A DNA stretch of 64,000 bases, from the NCBI RefSeq assembly GCF_002138415.1, contig NZ_CP015612.1:2272001-2336000 (forward strand). The letters run 5' to 3'. Under the pieces are notes generated by a model. It saw nothing but the letters and a program-made list of their open reading frames with translations, was not told the origin of the DNA and did not search any database. Shown here one piece after another: positions 1-9,102 of the stretch; position 1 is the first letter of the stretch; every line of letters begins with the position of its first letter. A program made the position numbers and the translations under genes. This stretch comes from Stenotrophomonas maltophilia. Lineage in GTDB: Bacteria > Pseudomonadota > Gammaproteobacteria > Xanthomonadales > Xanthomonadaceae.

Positions 1-18
1 TCCGGGAAGCAATGCGAA

Positions 19-495
19 TCACATACCCAGATCAGACAGCCCCGGATGATCATCCGGGCGGCGCCCCAGCGGACAGTGGAACTTGCGGTCACTTTCCTTG
101 ATCGGCATGTCGTTGATGCACGAAAAGCGGCGCTGCATCAGGCCATCGGCGCCGAACTCCCAGTTCTCGTTTCCATAGGAGCGGAACCAGTTGCCGGAGT
201 CGTCATGCCACTCATAGGCGTAGCGCACGGCAATATGGTTTTCGGTGAAGGCCCATAGCTCCTTGATCAGCCGGTACTCAAGCTCCTTGTTCCACTTGCG
301 GGCCAGGAACTGCCGGGCTTCCTCGCGGCCATGGGTGAACTCGGCACGGTTGCGCCACTCGGTGTCCAGCGAATAGGCCAGCGAAACCTTGTCGGCATCG
401 CGGGTGTTCCAGCCATCCTCGGCAAGGCGCACTTTCTCGATGGCCGATTCACGGGTGAATGGGGGAAGTGGCGGACGGGGTGCTTCAATGGACAC
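19..495 (-). CDS. DUF1348 / NTF2-like family protein
   Basis: A 158-residue protein that matches, by recognition, the DUF1348 group of the NTF2-like (SnoaL) fold, a cone-shaped small-molecule-binding fold with no assigned reaction in this group. Visible landmarks are an N-terminal helix with [10 protein letters not shown], a central WRNRAEF, and a C-terminal [11 protein letters not shown] stretch; the length is normal for the family. The start is GTG with a GGAGG ribosome site seven bases upstream. It lies 61 bases downstream of the TetR gene on the same strand and is probably co-transcribed with it. No signal peptide is seen, so it is likely cytosolic. Confidence 0.8.
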   Translation of the reverse strand: MSIEAPRPPLPPFTRESAIEKVRLAEDGWNTRDADKVSLAYSLDTEWRNRAEFTHGREEARQFLARKWNKELEYRLIKELWAFTENHIAVRYAYEWHDDSGNWFRSYGNENWEFGADGLMQRRFSCINDMPIKESDRKFHCPLGRRPDDHPGLSDLGM

Positions 496-556
496 GGTGG
501 CGCCTCCAATCAGGTGGATGAACGGGGTGCTTCGACGGGATTTGATGACTCAGGCG

Positions 557-1126
557 TCAGCGCCTGGCCTGCTCCAACAACACCGCTGCAACATCCCTTG
601 CAGTGTCTGCGGCGTCGTAGTCGCCCATCACGCGCGAGACGGTGATGGCGCCTTCCATGAGAACCAGCAGCTGCCGCGCCAGTGCTTCCGGCTGCTTGAT
701 ATCCAGTTGCGTGGTGAGTTCCAGCGTGTAATCGAGCAGCTTCTGTTTGTGATGTTTGGCGATGTGGCGAATCGGATCGTCGGGGTCGCCGACCTCGCCT
801 GCGGTGTTGATGAAGGCACAGCCGCGATAACCCTCCGACTGGAACCAGCCCTTGAGCACGGTGAACATGCCGAGGATGCGTGCTTCCGGGGTGTCGGCCT
901 TGTCGCATTCCTGCTGGAACCACTGAAGCCAACGAACATCGCGTGCGTTCAAAGCAGCTGCAGCAACCTGGTCCTTGTTTTCAAAGTGACGGTAGATGCT
1001 CTTCCGGGCAACGCCGGAGGTCTTCACCAGCAGGTCCATGCCGGTGGCGTGGATCCCGTTCTGGTAGATCAGCGCCTCGGCGGTGGCCAGGATCTTCTGC
1101 GCGGTGTCGGTGCCGGTCTTGTGCAT
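557..1126 (-). CDS. TetR/AcrR family transcriptional regulator
   Basis: A 189-residue one-component repressor. The N-terminal helix-turn-helix spans roughly residues 6-50 and includes [22 protein letters not shown], shown here only as its landmarks [10 protein letters not shown] and SIYRHFENK; the rest is the helical ligand-binding and dimer domain. I chose the internal ATG at 1126 over a longer in-frame start because the longer form would translate through a perfect palindrome that looks like its own operator (1135-1154). It is divergent from the secreted hydrolase at 1295 and probably controls that gene, itself and the NTF2-like gene downstream. The inducer is unknown. Confidence 0.88.
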   Translation of the reverse strand: MHKTGTDTAQKILATAEALIYQNGIHATGMDLLVKTSGVARKSIYRHFENKDQVAAAALNARDVRWLQWFQQECDKADTPEARILGMFTVLKGWFQSEGYRGCAFINTAGEVGDPDDPIRHIAKHHKQKLLDYTLELTTQLDIKQPEALARQLLVLMEGAITVSRVMGDYDAADTARDVAAVLLEQARR

Positions 1127-1134
1127 GGCTGCAA

Positions 1135-1154
1135 GGTAGAACGACCGTTCTACC
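1135..1154. promoter_or_regulatory. Palindromic operator for the TetR regulator
   Basis: GGTAGAACG and CGTTCTACC form a perfect 9-bp inverted repeat separated by two bases. It lies 8 bases upstream of the TetR start codon, inside the divergent region shared with the hydrolase gene. The spacing and symmetry are typical of TetR-family operators. Binding is inferred, not shown. Confidence 0.7.
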
Positions 1155-1294
1155 GTGTCAACGGGCAATGGGTGGCGGTTCGTGTGTGCACAACCGTGCA
1201 AGACGATCTATCAAGAAATCCGGGCAGTTCATCACCCAGGCGCCTGATTGCTGGCGCAAAGTACGCCTCACCACCCACCCATGAGAATTCCCGC

Positions 1295-2248
1295 ATGAAC
1301 ACCTTCGCCCGCACCCTGGCCGTTGCCGCCCTCGCCCTCTCGGTCCAGACCGGCCTGTCCGCGCAGGCCGCCGAACCGGCCAAGCCGGCGCCGATTACCA
1401 GCGTCGCCCGCACCGCCAGCTACATCACAACCGCCGATGGCGTGCAGCTCTACTACAAGGACTGGGGCCCGAAGGACGGCCCGGTGGTTACCTTCAGCCA
1501 CGGCTGGCCGCTGAACTCGGACAGCTGGGAATCGCAGATGATCTTCCTCGCCAACCACGGCTACCGCGTCATCGCCCATGACCGTCGTGGCCACGGCCGT
1601 TCCAGCCAGCCGTGGGACGGCAACGACATGGATCACTATGCCGACGACCTGGCCACGGTGATCAACACGCTCGACCTGCATGACGTGACCTTGGTGGGCT
1701 TCTCTACCGGCGGCGGCGAAGTGGCGCGCTACATCGGCCGCCATGGCACCGGCCGGGTGAAGAAGGCGGTGCTGATCAGCTCGGTGCCGCCGTTCATGCT
1801 GAAGACCGCCGACAACCCGAACGGCCTGCCGATCGAAGTGTTCGATGGCATCCGAAAGGCGCAGATGGACAACCGCGCGCAGCTGTACAAGGACATCCCG
1901 TCGGGCCCGTTCTACGGCTTCAACCGCCCGGGCGCGAAGGTATCTCAGGGCTTGATCGATGCGTGGTGGGCACAGGGCATGCAGGGTGGCCACAAGAACA
2001 CCTACGATTCGATCGCCGCGTTCTCGGCCACCGATTTCCGCGCCGACCTGAAGAAGTTCGACGTGCCGACGCTGGTGATCCACGGTGATGACGACCAGAT
2101 CGTGCCGATCGACATCTCGGGCCGCCAGTCAGCGAAGCTGATCAAGGGCGCCAGGCTGATTGTGTACCCGGGTGCGCCGCATGGCCTGACCGATACCCAC
2201 AAGGACAAGGTCAACCAGGACCTGCTGACGTTCCTGCAGGGAAAGTAA
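1295..2248 (+). CDS. Secreted alpha/beta hydrolase, non-heme chloroperoxidase type
   Basis: A 317-residue protein with an N-terminal signal peptide (about residues 1-26, ending AQAAEP), so it is probably periplasmic. The hydrolase core shows the oxyanion HGW motif near residue 70, the nucleophile elbow GFSTGGG with Ser137, an acid in the HGDDDQIV stretch, and the catalytic His in APHGLTD. This layout matches cofactor-free haloperoxidase/esterase enzymes, which act as perhydrolases or esterases in vitro; the natural substrate is unknown. The ATG at 1295 is used because the signal peptide begins there. It ends at a strong terminator and is divergent from the TetR gene, its likely regulator. Confidence 0.85.
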   Translation: MNTFARTLAVAALALSVQTGLSAQAAEPAKPAPITSVARTASYITTADGVQLYYKDWGPKDGPVVTFSHGWPLNSDSWESQMIFLANHGYRVIAHDRRGHGRSSQPWDGNDMDHYADDLATVINTLDLHDVTLVGFSTGGGEVARYIGRHGTGRVKKAVLISSVPPFMLKTADNPNGLPIEVFDGIRKAQMDNRAQLYKDIPSGPFYGFNRPGAKVSQGLIDAWWAQGMQGGHKNTYDSIAAFSATDFRADLKKFDVPTLVIHGDDDQIVPIDISGRQSAKLIKGARLIVYPGAPHGLTDTHKDKVNQDLLTFLQGK

Positions 2249-2255
2249 GTCCCCC

Positions 2256-2286
2256 GAGGCTCCGGCATCTCGCCGGAGCCTTTCTT
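2256..2286 (+). terminator. Rho-independent terminator of the chloroperoxidase-type hydrolase
   Basis: A 9-10 bp perfect stem (GGCTCCGGC / GCCGGAGCC) with a five-base loop is followed by TTTCTT, directly after the hydrolase stop codon. It also separates this gene from the convergent uvrA2-like gene. Confidence 0.85.
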
Positions 2287-2302
2287 CAAATGGGCCTGCG
2301 CC

Positions 2303-4954
2303 TCAACCGCCCTGCCCCAGCTCGCGCGCGAGGAAGGGCGCCGTCCTGCTGCCTTTGGCGCGCGCCACCTGTTGCGGCGTTCCCTTCGCCACGATGGTGC
2401 CCCCTGCCCCGCCAGCGCCGGGGCCTACATCAATCACCCAATCCGCCTGTGCGACCGCGCGCATGTCATGCTCGATCATCACCACCGTATTGCCCGCGTC
2501 CACCAGCCGCTGCAGCTGCACCAGCAGCCTGTCTGCGTCCGACGCATGCAGGCCGGTGGTGGGTTCGTCCAGCACGTACAGCGTGCGCCCGCGCTGGCTG
2601 CGCTGCAGCTCGGTGGCCAGCTTGATGCGCTGGGCCTCGCCACCTGAAAGCTCGGTGGCCGGCTGGCCCAGCCGCAGGTAGCCCAGGCCGATTTCCTGCA
2701 GCAACTGCAGCGGGCGCGCAATGGCATCCTCTTCACTGAAGAACGCATGCGCCTGGTCCACCGTCATCTGCAGGACCTCGGCGATGTTGCGGTCATTCCA
2801 CTGCACCTTCAGCGTGGCGTCGTTGTAGCGGGCGCCATGACAGGTGGGGCACGGCGCATAGACGCTGGGCATGAACAGCAGTTCGACGCTGACGAAACCC
2901 TCGCCCTCGCAGGTCTCGCACCGGCCCTTGGCCACGTTGAACGAGAAGCGGCCCGCATCGAAACGGCGGCGGCGCGCGGCGGGTGTCGCGGCGAACAGCT
3001 TGCGCACGTGATCGAACAGCCCGGTATAGGTGGCCAGGTTGGAGCGCGGCGTGCGGCCGATGGGCTTCTGGTCGACCTGCACGACGCGTTGGATGGCATC
3101 CACATCGCCGGCCAGCTGGCCCCGCGTGGCTTCGATCACGGTCGGCCCATCCGCGGGCGTGCTGTCGGCGCTGTCGTCCACGGGCTCGTGCCCCAGGTGC
3201 AGCAGCATCAGCTCGGGCAGCGCCTGCGCCATCAGGCTGGATTTGCCCGATCCGGAAATGCCGGTCACTGCAGTCAGCAACCCCAGCGGCACCTGCGCAT
3301 CCACACCGTGCAGATTGTGGCGGTGGATGCCTTTCAGCGCCAGCCAGCTGTTGGCACTGCGCTGCCGGCTGGCCGGCGCAGGCACCCGGTCGAACAGGTA
3401 CTGCGCCGTGCGCGAATCCTGAACGTCGCGCAGGCCGTCAGGCTCGCCACTGTAGAGAACGCGCCCGCCGTGTTCCCCCGCCTGCGGACCCACATCCACC
3501 AGCCACTGCGCGCGGCGCATCAGCTCCAGATCGTGTTCAACAACGAACACCGAGTTGCCGCCGTCGCGCAGCCGTTCCAGTGCGTCGTACAGCGCCTGGC
3601 TGTCGGCCGGATGCAGGCCGGCCGAGGGTTCATCAAGCACGTATAGCACGCCAAACAGCAGCGAGCTGAGCTGCGTGGCCAGCCGCAGGCGCTGCAGTTC
3701 GCCCGCCGACAGGGTTGGCGTCGCACGGTCCAGCGAGAGATAGCCCAGGCCCAGGTCACGCAGCTGGCGTACGCGGGCCATGACCCCGCCTGCCAATCGT
3801 TGTGCCGCCAGGCGCTTCTCTTCCGACAGGGCGGAAGTCAGGCGCACATCGGGGGCACCCTCATGGGTCGCCTGGCCACTCGCGGCCCGCCGGGCGCGAT
3901 CGCGGGGTGTTGCACTCCTGCGGGTGCGAGCGCCCTTGCTGTGTGCGCCGAAATCACCTTGTGCGATGGGCTCCAGCAGCGCTGCCAGCTGATCCAGCGG
4001 CAGCCGCATGAACTCACCGATATCCACGCCGGCAAAGGTAACCGAGAGCGCCTCCGGCTTCAGGCGTTTTCCATGGCAGGCCGGGCACAACCGGCCTTCC
4101 ATGTAGCGCGAAACGCGCTTGCGCATCAGCGCGCTCTGGGTGTTGGCAAAGGTGTGCAGCACGTAGCGGCGTGCGCCGGTATAGGTGCCCATGTAGCTGG
4201 GCTCCTGCTTGCGCTTGAGTGCGGCACGGGTCTCTGCGGGCGTGAAACCGGCATAGACCGGCACGCTGGGCGCTTCCTCGGTGAACAGGATCCAGTCCCG
4301 ATCCTTCTTCGGCAACTTCTTCCACGGCACGTCGATGTCGTAGCCCAGCGTGACCAGGATGTCGCGCAGGTTCTGGCCATGCCACGCCGGCGGCCAGGAG
4401 GCGATAGCGCGCTCGCGGATGCTCAGCGAGGGGTCCGGAACCATCAGCGCTTCGGTCACTTCGTAGACATGCCCTAAGCCATGGCAGGTGCTGCAGGCGC
4501 CCTGCGGCGTGTTGGGTGAGAAGTCCTCTGCATACAGCATGGGCTGGTTGGCCGGGTACGCACCCGCACGCGAGTACATCATGCGCACCAGGCTGGACAG
4601 GGTGGTCACGCTGCCCACCGACGAACGCGTATTGCTGGCCCCGCGCTGCTGCTGCAGGGCCACTGCCGGCGGCAGGCCGTCGATGGCGTCCACGTCCGGC
4701 ACGCCCGCCTGGTCGATCAGGCGCCTGGCATACGGCGCAACGGACTCGAAGTAGCGCCGCTGCGCTTCGGCGAACACGGTACCGAAGGCCAACGATGACT
4801 TGCCGGAACCCGACACCCCGGAAAACACCACCAGTGCATTGCGCGGAATGGAGACGTCGACATTCTTGAGGTTGTGCTCGCGCGCACCACGCACCTCGAT
4901 GCAACCGCTGGCGGCGGCAGCGCATGACGATTCACCAAAGGGGGCGTTGGACAT
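2303..4954 (-). CDS. UvrA2-type excinuclease ABC subunit A paralogue
   Basis: An 883-residue tandem ABC ATPase of the UvrA family, a DNA damage sensor. Domain order: Walker A GVSGSGKS at 46-53, zinc motif CSTC at 154-157 with a later CPACHG, first signature LSAGELQRL, second Walker A GISGSGKSS, a second zinc module (CETCEGEG / CPTCHG), and second signature LSGGEAQRI. Between the first Walker region and CSTC there is no room for the roughly 100-residue UvrB-binding domain, as in class II UvrA (UvrA2), which is linked to tolerance of DNA-binding drugs. A basic low-complexity stretch (GARTRRSATPRDRARRA) precedes the first signature. The start at 4954 has AGGAA upstream; a longer in-frame start is less likely. 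Confidence 0.88.
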   Translation of the reverse strand: MSNAPFGESSCAAAASGCIEVRGAREHNLKNVDVSIPRNALVVFSGVSGSGKSSLAFGTVFAEAQRRYFESVAPYARRLIDQAGVPDVDAIDGLPPAVALQQQRGASNTRSSVGSVTTLSSLVRMMYSRAGAYPANQPMLYAEDFSPNTPQGACSTCHGLGHVYEVTEALMVPDPSLSIRERAIASWPPAWHGQNLRDILVTLGYDIDVPWKKLPKKDRDWILFTEEAPSVPVYAGFTPAETRAALKRKQEPSYMGTYTGARRYVLHTFANTQSALMRKRVSRYMEGRLCPACHGKRLKPEALSVTFAGVDIGEFMRLPLDQLAALLEPIAQGDFGAHSKGARTRRSATPRDRARRAASGQATHEGAPDVRLTSALSEEKRLAAQRLAGGVMARVRQLRDLGLGYLSLDRATPTLSAGELQRLRLATQLSSLLFGVLYVLDEPSAGLHPADSQALYDALERLRDGGNSVFVVEHDLELMRRAQWLVDVGPQAGEHGGRVLYSGEPDGLRDVQDSRTAQYLFDRVPAPASRQRSANSWLALKGIHRHNLHGVDAQVPLGLLTAVTGISGSGKSSLMAQALPELMLLHLGHEPVDDSADSTPADGPTVIEATRGQLAGDVDAIQRVVQVDQKPIGRTPRSNLATYTGLFDHVRKLFAATPAARRRRFDAGRFSFNVAKGRCETCEGEGFVSVELLFMPSVYAPCPTCHGARYNDATLKVQWNDRNIAEVLQMTVDQAHAFFSEEDAIARPLQLLQEIGLGYLRLGQPATELSGGEAQRIKLATELQRSQRGRTLYVLDEPTTGLHASDADRLLVQLQRLVDAGNTVVMIEHDMRAVAQADWVIDVGPGAGGAGGTIVAKGTPQQVARAKGSRTAPFLARELGQGG

Positions 4955-5132
4955 TTCAGTGTTCCTGCATTCGGTGGGCGGGTCACGCATGGCGCGCCCG
5001 GTAGGCCATTCTCGCTGCTGCGGAGTGAATGGTGTGAGGGCGCAGGAGGCGGAATGCCGCCTTCACCTCCCCTTCCTACGCCGTTGCGCGGCCAAGGGCT
5101 AGCGTGAGGCATCTGCACGATAGGAGGCGATC

Positions 5133-5411
5133 ATGCACCCCGATGTACTTGGCTGGGTCGCCACGGCGGTCCTGATGGCGACGTTGATCCGGCAGATGGT
5201 GAAACAGTGGCAGTCGTCGAACCCCGAGGCGGTATCGAAGTGGTTGTTCGTGGGCCAGATGACCGCGTCCGCGCTGTTTACGGTGTACAGCGCGATGCTG
5301 GGCAGCACCGTTTTCGTTGTGACCAATGCGATGTTGCTGTTGACGGCCGTGGTGGGACAGGTGATGGCCTGGCGTCGTCGCGGCCGCCCCCGAACACCCC
5401 CGCCCTGCTGA
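5133..5411 (+). CDS. SemiSWEET-like PQ-loop membrane protein
   Basis: A 92-residue protein with three predicted membrane helices (LGWVATAVLMATLI, LFVGQMTASALFTVYSAML, VVTNAMLLLTAVVGQV). The pattern of a first helix followed by RQMVKQW and SNPEAVSKW, then an Asn in the third helix, is that of bacterial SemiSWEETs, which dimerise to move small sugars by facilitated diffusion. The usual Pro-Gln at the first kink reads Arg-Gln here, so transport activity is not certain. A GGAGG site lies upstream of the ATG. It stands alone between the uvrA2-like gene and the next small operon. Confidence 0.75.
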   Translation: MHPDVLGWVATAVLMATLIRQMVKQWQSSNPEAVSKWLFVGQMTASALFTVYSAMLGSTVFVVTNAMLLLTAVVGQVMAWRRRGRPRTPPPC

Positions 5412-5440
5412 TTGTTAACGCGCTTTGCCTGAAGGCTTGA

Positions 5441-6210
<770 letters not shown>

Positions 6211-6213
6211 CGT

Positions 6214-7731
6214 TCACCGCCCCGGCGGCTGCTCCGCCTGCAGCGGTTCTGGTGTGAGGCCCTGCCTGGCGGGGCCTTCCAGCAGCGACCCGGTGGCGGA
6301 AAAGCGGCTGCCGTGGCACGGGCAGTCCCATGTGCGCTCATGACCATTCCATTGAACAACGCATTTGAGGTGCGGGCACAACGCTGACATTGCGTGCAGC
6401 TGACCATGCTCATCACGGTAGACTGCGGTTCGTTTTCCGGCCACGTCGAGCAGTGCGCCGCAACCACGGGCCAGCGCATTGGGTGAGTGCAACGGCGCGG
6501 CGCCAAGGCGATCTCCCACCATGTGTCGTGCAACCGTGCCATTGGTGCGGGCCCAGCCGGCCGCCGAGCGCACCGGCGTGAAGCGCATGGGGCTGAGCAG
6601 CTGCTCGATCTCGCTGGTCGTGCCCATGATTCCCTCGGTGATCGCACGGGCGGCCACGCCCGCCCAGGTCAAGCCGTCCGGCCCATAGCCGGTGGCCACC
6701 CATACATTGTCGTGCGCGCTGCTGCCGATGTAGGGCAGCTGGTCGGCTGCACGGAACTGCTGCGCGGACCAGCACAGCGGCTCGCCCTGCACGGTGAAGT
6801 TGCGACGCGCGTCGGCGACCAGATGCTGGGCTGGATCCATCGCGGGCGTTTCGCCGGTGCGATGTGTCTCACCGACCAGCATCAGCCAGTCGCGGCCATC
6901 AGTGCCGTGCACCCCGCGCAGCGAGCGGTGCCGATCGGCGATCCAATGAATACCTGCCGCTGGCGGATTGGCAACCGGTACCGCCACGCCGTACTCGCGG
7001 TATACCTCCATCTCGGCCTGCACCAGATTGAATCCTGCTGGCGAGTGGGTCGCGAGCACGAAGTGCCTGGCATGGATGCGGCCACCCAGGGCGGTCGCAA
7101 CGCCTGCTGATGCCTCGATGCTGTTGATCTGGGTCCAGTCATGGATGCGCACCCGGCCCACCAGGTGTCGCGCCAGCTCCCTGCAGAAGGCCGCCGGATC
7201 CAACTGCGCCTGATCGGGAACACGGAACGCGTGGCCCAATGCGAACGGCAGCCCGAACTGCTGGTGTTCGCATCGCAGGCCAACGCGCTGATAGGCCTGA
7301 AGTTCACGCTCGAATCGCGCCGTGACCTCGCGCGTGCGCTCCTGCATGCCGTTCTGCATGGTCACGCGTTCGAAGCCGCAACGCAGATCGTAGCGATGAA
7401 CCAGTGTTTCGATGGACCGCAGCGCCCGCTGCCGCCACTGCACGATACGACTGGCAGTGTCTCCGCCCCAACGCGAGATCAGATCCGCCAGGCGGGAGAC
7501 GGGCGCGTAAAGATTACCCGTGGACATCACCGTATTGCGCCCGCCGATGGGCCCCGCATCAACCACCAGCACATCCAGGCCGCTATCCGCCAAGCGGGCC
7601 GCTGTCAGCAGGCCGGTCATGCCGGCCCCGACCACCAGCACGTCCGCGCGCGTGGTGCCGGTCAGGGGACGGAAGGCGTGCGATTCGGGATCGCGTGACC
7701 ATAGGCTGGCGCGCGGGAACAGGTCGGCCAT
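6214..7731 (-). CDS. FAD-dependent oxidoreductase with C-terminal Rieske domain
   Basis: A 505-residue fusion. The N-terminal part is a DAO-type FAD domain with the dinucleotide motif VVGAGMTG and GLDVLVVDAG within the first 80 residues. The last about 90 residues are a Rieske [2Fe-2S] domain with CPHLKC and CPCHGSRF, which carry the two Cys and two His ligands. Such fusions oxidise amines or similar substrates and pass electrons on, but the substrate is unknown. The start at 7731 has AAGGA upstream; upstream in-frame Met codons lack family similarity. No signal peptide is evident, so it is likely cytosolic. Confidence 0.85.
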   Translation of the reverse strand: MADLFPRASLWSRDPESHAFRPLTGTTRADVLVVGAGMTGLLTAARLADSGLDVLVVDAGPIGGRNTVMSTGNLYAPVSRLADLISRWGGDTASRIVQWRQRALRSIETLVHRYDLRCGFERVTMQNGMQERTREVTARFERELQAYQRVGLRCEHQQFGLPFALGHAFRVPDQAQLDPAAFCRELARHLVGRVRIHDWTQINSIEASAGVATALGGRIHARHFVLATHSPAGFNLVQAEMEVYREYGVAVPVANPPAAGIHWIADRHRSLRGVHGTDGRDWLMLVGETHRTGETPAMDPAQHLVADARRNFTVQGEPLCWSAQQFRAADQLPYIGSSAHDNVWVATGYGPDGLTWAGVAARAITEGIMGTTSEIEQLLSPMRFTPVRSAAGWARTNGTVARHMVGDRLGAAPLHSPNALARGCGALLDVAGKRTAVYRDEHGQLHAMSALCPHLKCVVQWNGHERTWDCPCHGSRFSATGSLLEGPARQGLTPEPLQAEQPPGR

Positions 7732-7955
7732 GAAATGGATCCTTGCAGGTTCAGCGGAGAGCCTTTCCTGATACGCCCTGCCCAGTGAAACGACGGTGGC
7801 GTGGTCGTGCAGATGATGCTCACGCGCTGCCACAACCAACGCCATGGTCAAGACCGGGTGAGCGTCGCGTGGGTAACAAGCGTGCGTCGCCTCTGCGAAC
7901 CGCAACTCTTTGCTTGCAGCGTGGTCGCTAACGTGCGTGGAAGGAGGATCAGGCA

Positions 7956-8186
7956 GTGAGCACGCATCTTGAAATCGATTTTATGATCGCGCAGCTGGAA
8001 GAGCTGCTGCCGACCTGGGCAGCGTTTTATCCCGAGCCGCAGTTCATCCGCATGCTTGCCGAGGCGCTGGACTACATTGCCGCCAGTGCGGACCCGGAGG
8101 CCCGGCTGTATTGCGTGATGCGCACCGGGCACCTCAATGTATGCAGCGGAGAGATCCCGTGGGCGGCGCGCTATGGAGGGCGCTAG
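7956..8186 (+). CDS. Hypothetical small protein
   Basis: A 76-residue soluble protein I do not recognise. It begins at GTG with an AGGAGG site eight bases upstream, which is the main support for translation. The sequence is helix-prone and mildly acidic, with a LEELLPTW and FIRMLAEALDYI pattern and two Cys residues near the end. It is convergent with the first BLUF gene, ending ten bases before it. Confidence 0.6.
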   Translation: MSTHLEIDFMIAQLEELLPTWAAFYPEPQFIRMLAEALDYIAASADPEARLYCVMRTGHLNVCSGEIPWAARYGGR

Positions 8187-8195
8187 ACCGGTGGA

Positions 8196-8645
8196 TCACG
8201 CCGCGACTGCATAGGGTTCCACCAACCTGGCCAGGACATCCATCGCCGTCTCGATTGGCGCATCGTCACCGCTGTGCTGGGCGAACCCTGCCCAGTCTGC
8301 GCAGGCAAGACGTTTCAATTCCTCCGGTTGCGTCGGCAGCCAGCGCATCGGCCAGAACGGGAGTCGCCGGTTGCCTACCCGGCCGCGCTGCAACTCGATG
8401 AGCCCTGTGTGGCTGGATGCACCCACCACTCGCGAGTACGCCACACTCAGACCGTCTTCGGGCCCCTCCATGTACTGCAGGAAGCGGGTGCCGTCGAAAA
8501 GCAGGACGCCGGTGACACCGGCACTGCGGTTGAAGCGGGCGGCATCATCGACCAGATCGTCCAGCTTTCCGCTGCCCAGACCGAACGGATCACCCGCAAC
8601 GGCTGGGCCCGCTTCGCTGACGTATGCGACTGCCCTGATCGGCAT
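8196..8645 (-). CDS. BLUF-domain blue-light sensor (copy 1)
   Basis: A 149-residue protein made of one BLUF domain, which binds FAD and responds to blue light through hydrogen-bond rearrangement around a Tyr-Gln pair. Y8, N39 and Q57 are at the expected positions, within AVAYVSE, ARFNRSAGVTG and FLQYMEGP. Compared with the other three copies in the window it has about seven extra residues after the first strand (GDPFGLG region). No effector domain is attached, so output must come through a partner. A good AGGAG site precedes the ATG. Confidence 0.93.
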   Translation of the reverse strand: MPIRAVAYVSEAGPAVAGDPFGLGSGKLDDLVDDAARFNRSAGVTGVLLFDGTRFLQYMEGPEDGLSVAYSRVVGASSHTGLIELQRGRVGNRRLPFWPMRWLPTQPEELKRLACADWAGFAQHSGDDAPIETAMDVLARLVEPYAVAA

Positions 8646-8834
8646 TGGCTGCTCCTGTAGCGAATCCCCCCAGATTCCGTGCCGCTAGGATAGGCCACCT
8701 GCGCCCCGCAGTTGTTCCGATCATGTGCATTTTGTGAATCAGTTGGTTTCAAACTGACAAGCGGCATGCAGGACGCCTACTCCCCCAATGCCATGGATCG
8801 TTTACGCTTGGGAAAGATGACTTGAGAGCGCCCC

Positions 8835-9095
8835 ATGCCCAATACCGGCCTTTTCCATGTTCTGGAGCTGGACGCTGTTTCCGGCGTGCAGGGTATTGAG
8901 TGCGTCAGGTCCATTCGCGTGCGCTGCAACACCTGCGGCGGGATTACGCAATTGTCGGGGGACGCGTTGGGGGCGGTGCACGGTGGAACGACGTTGGTAT
9001 GCGGTACGTGCGCATCGCGCCAGACGGTCAGCAACGCGCGGCTGGTCGAATGCGATCATGTCTTGCCCGGTAGCGCGCAGGCACCCGACGCGTAG
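8835..9095 (+). CDS. Hypothetical small protein with two CxxC motifs
   Basis: An 86-residue protein with CNTC and CGTC about 25 residues apart, which suggests a single zinc ribbon formed by four Cys. Nothing else is recognised. The ribosome site is weak, so the start is less certain than the reading frame. It is convergent with ligD, ending seven bases from the ligD stop; GTAGGC/GCCTAC half-sites flank the junction. Confidence 0.55.
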   Translation: MPNTGLFHVLELDAVSGVQGIECVRSIRVRCNTCGGITQLSGDALGAVHGGTTLVCGTCASRQTVSNARLVECDHVLPGSAQAPDA

Positions 9096-9102
9096 GCGCG
9101 GG

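Noticed and set aside
389..1294. In-frame 302-codon upstream extension of the chloroperoxidase-type hydrolase
   Set aside because: It reads antisense to the TetR gene and places the signal peptide in mid-protein; the ATG at 1295 fits.
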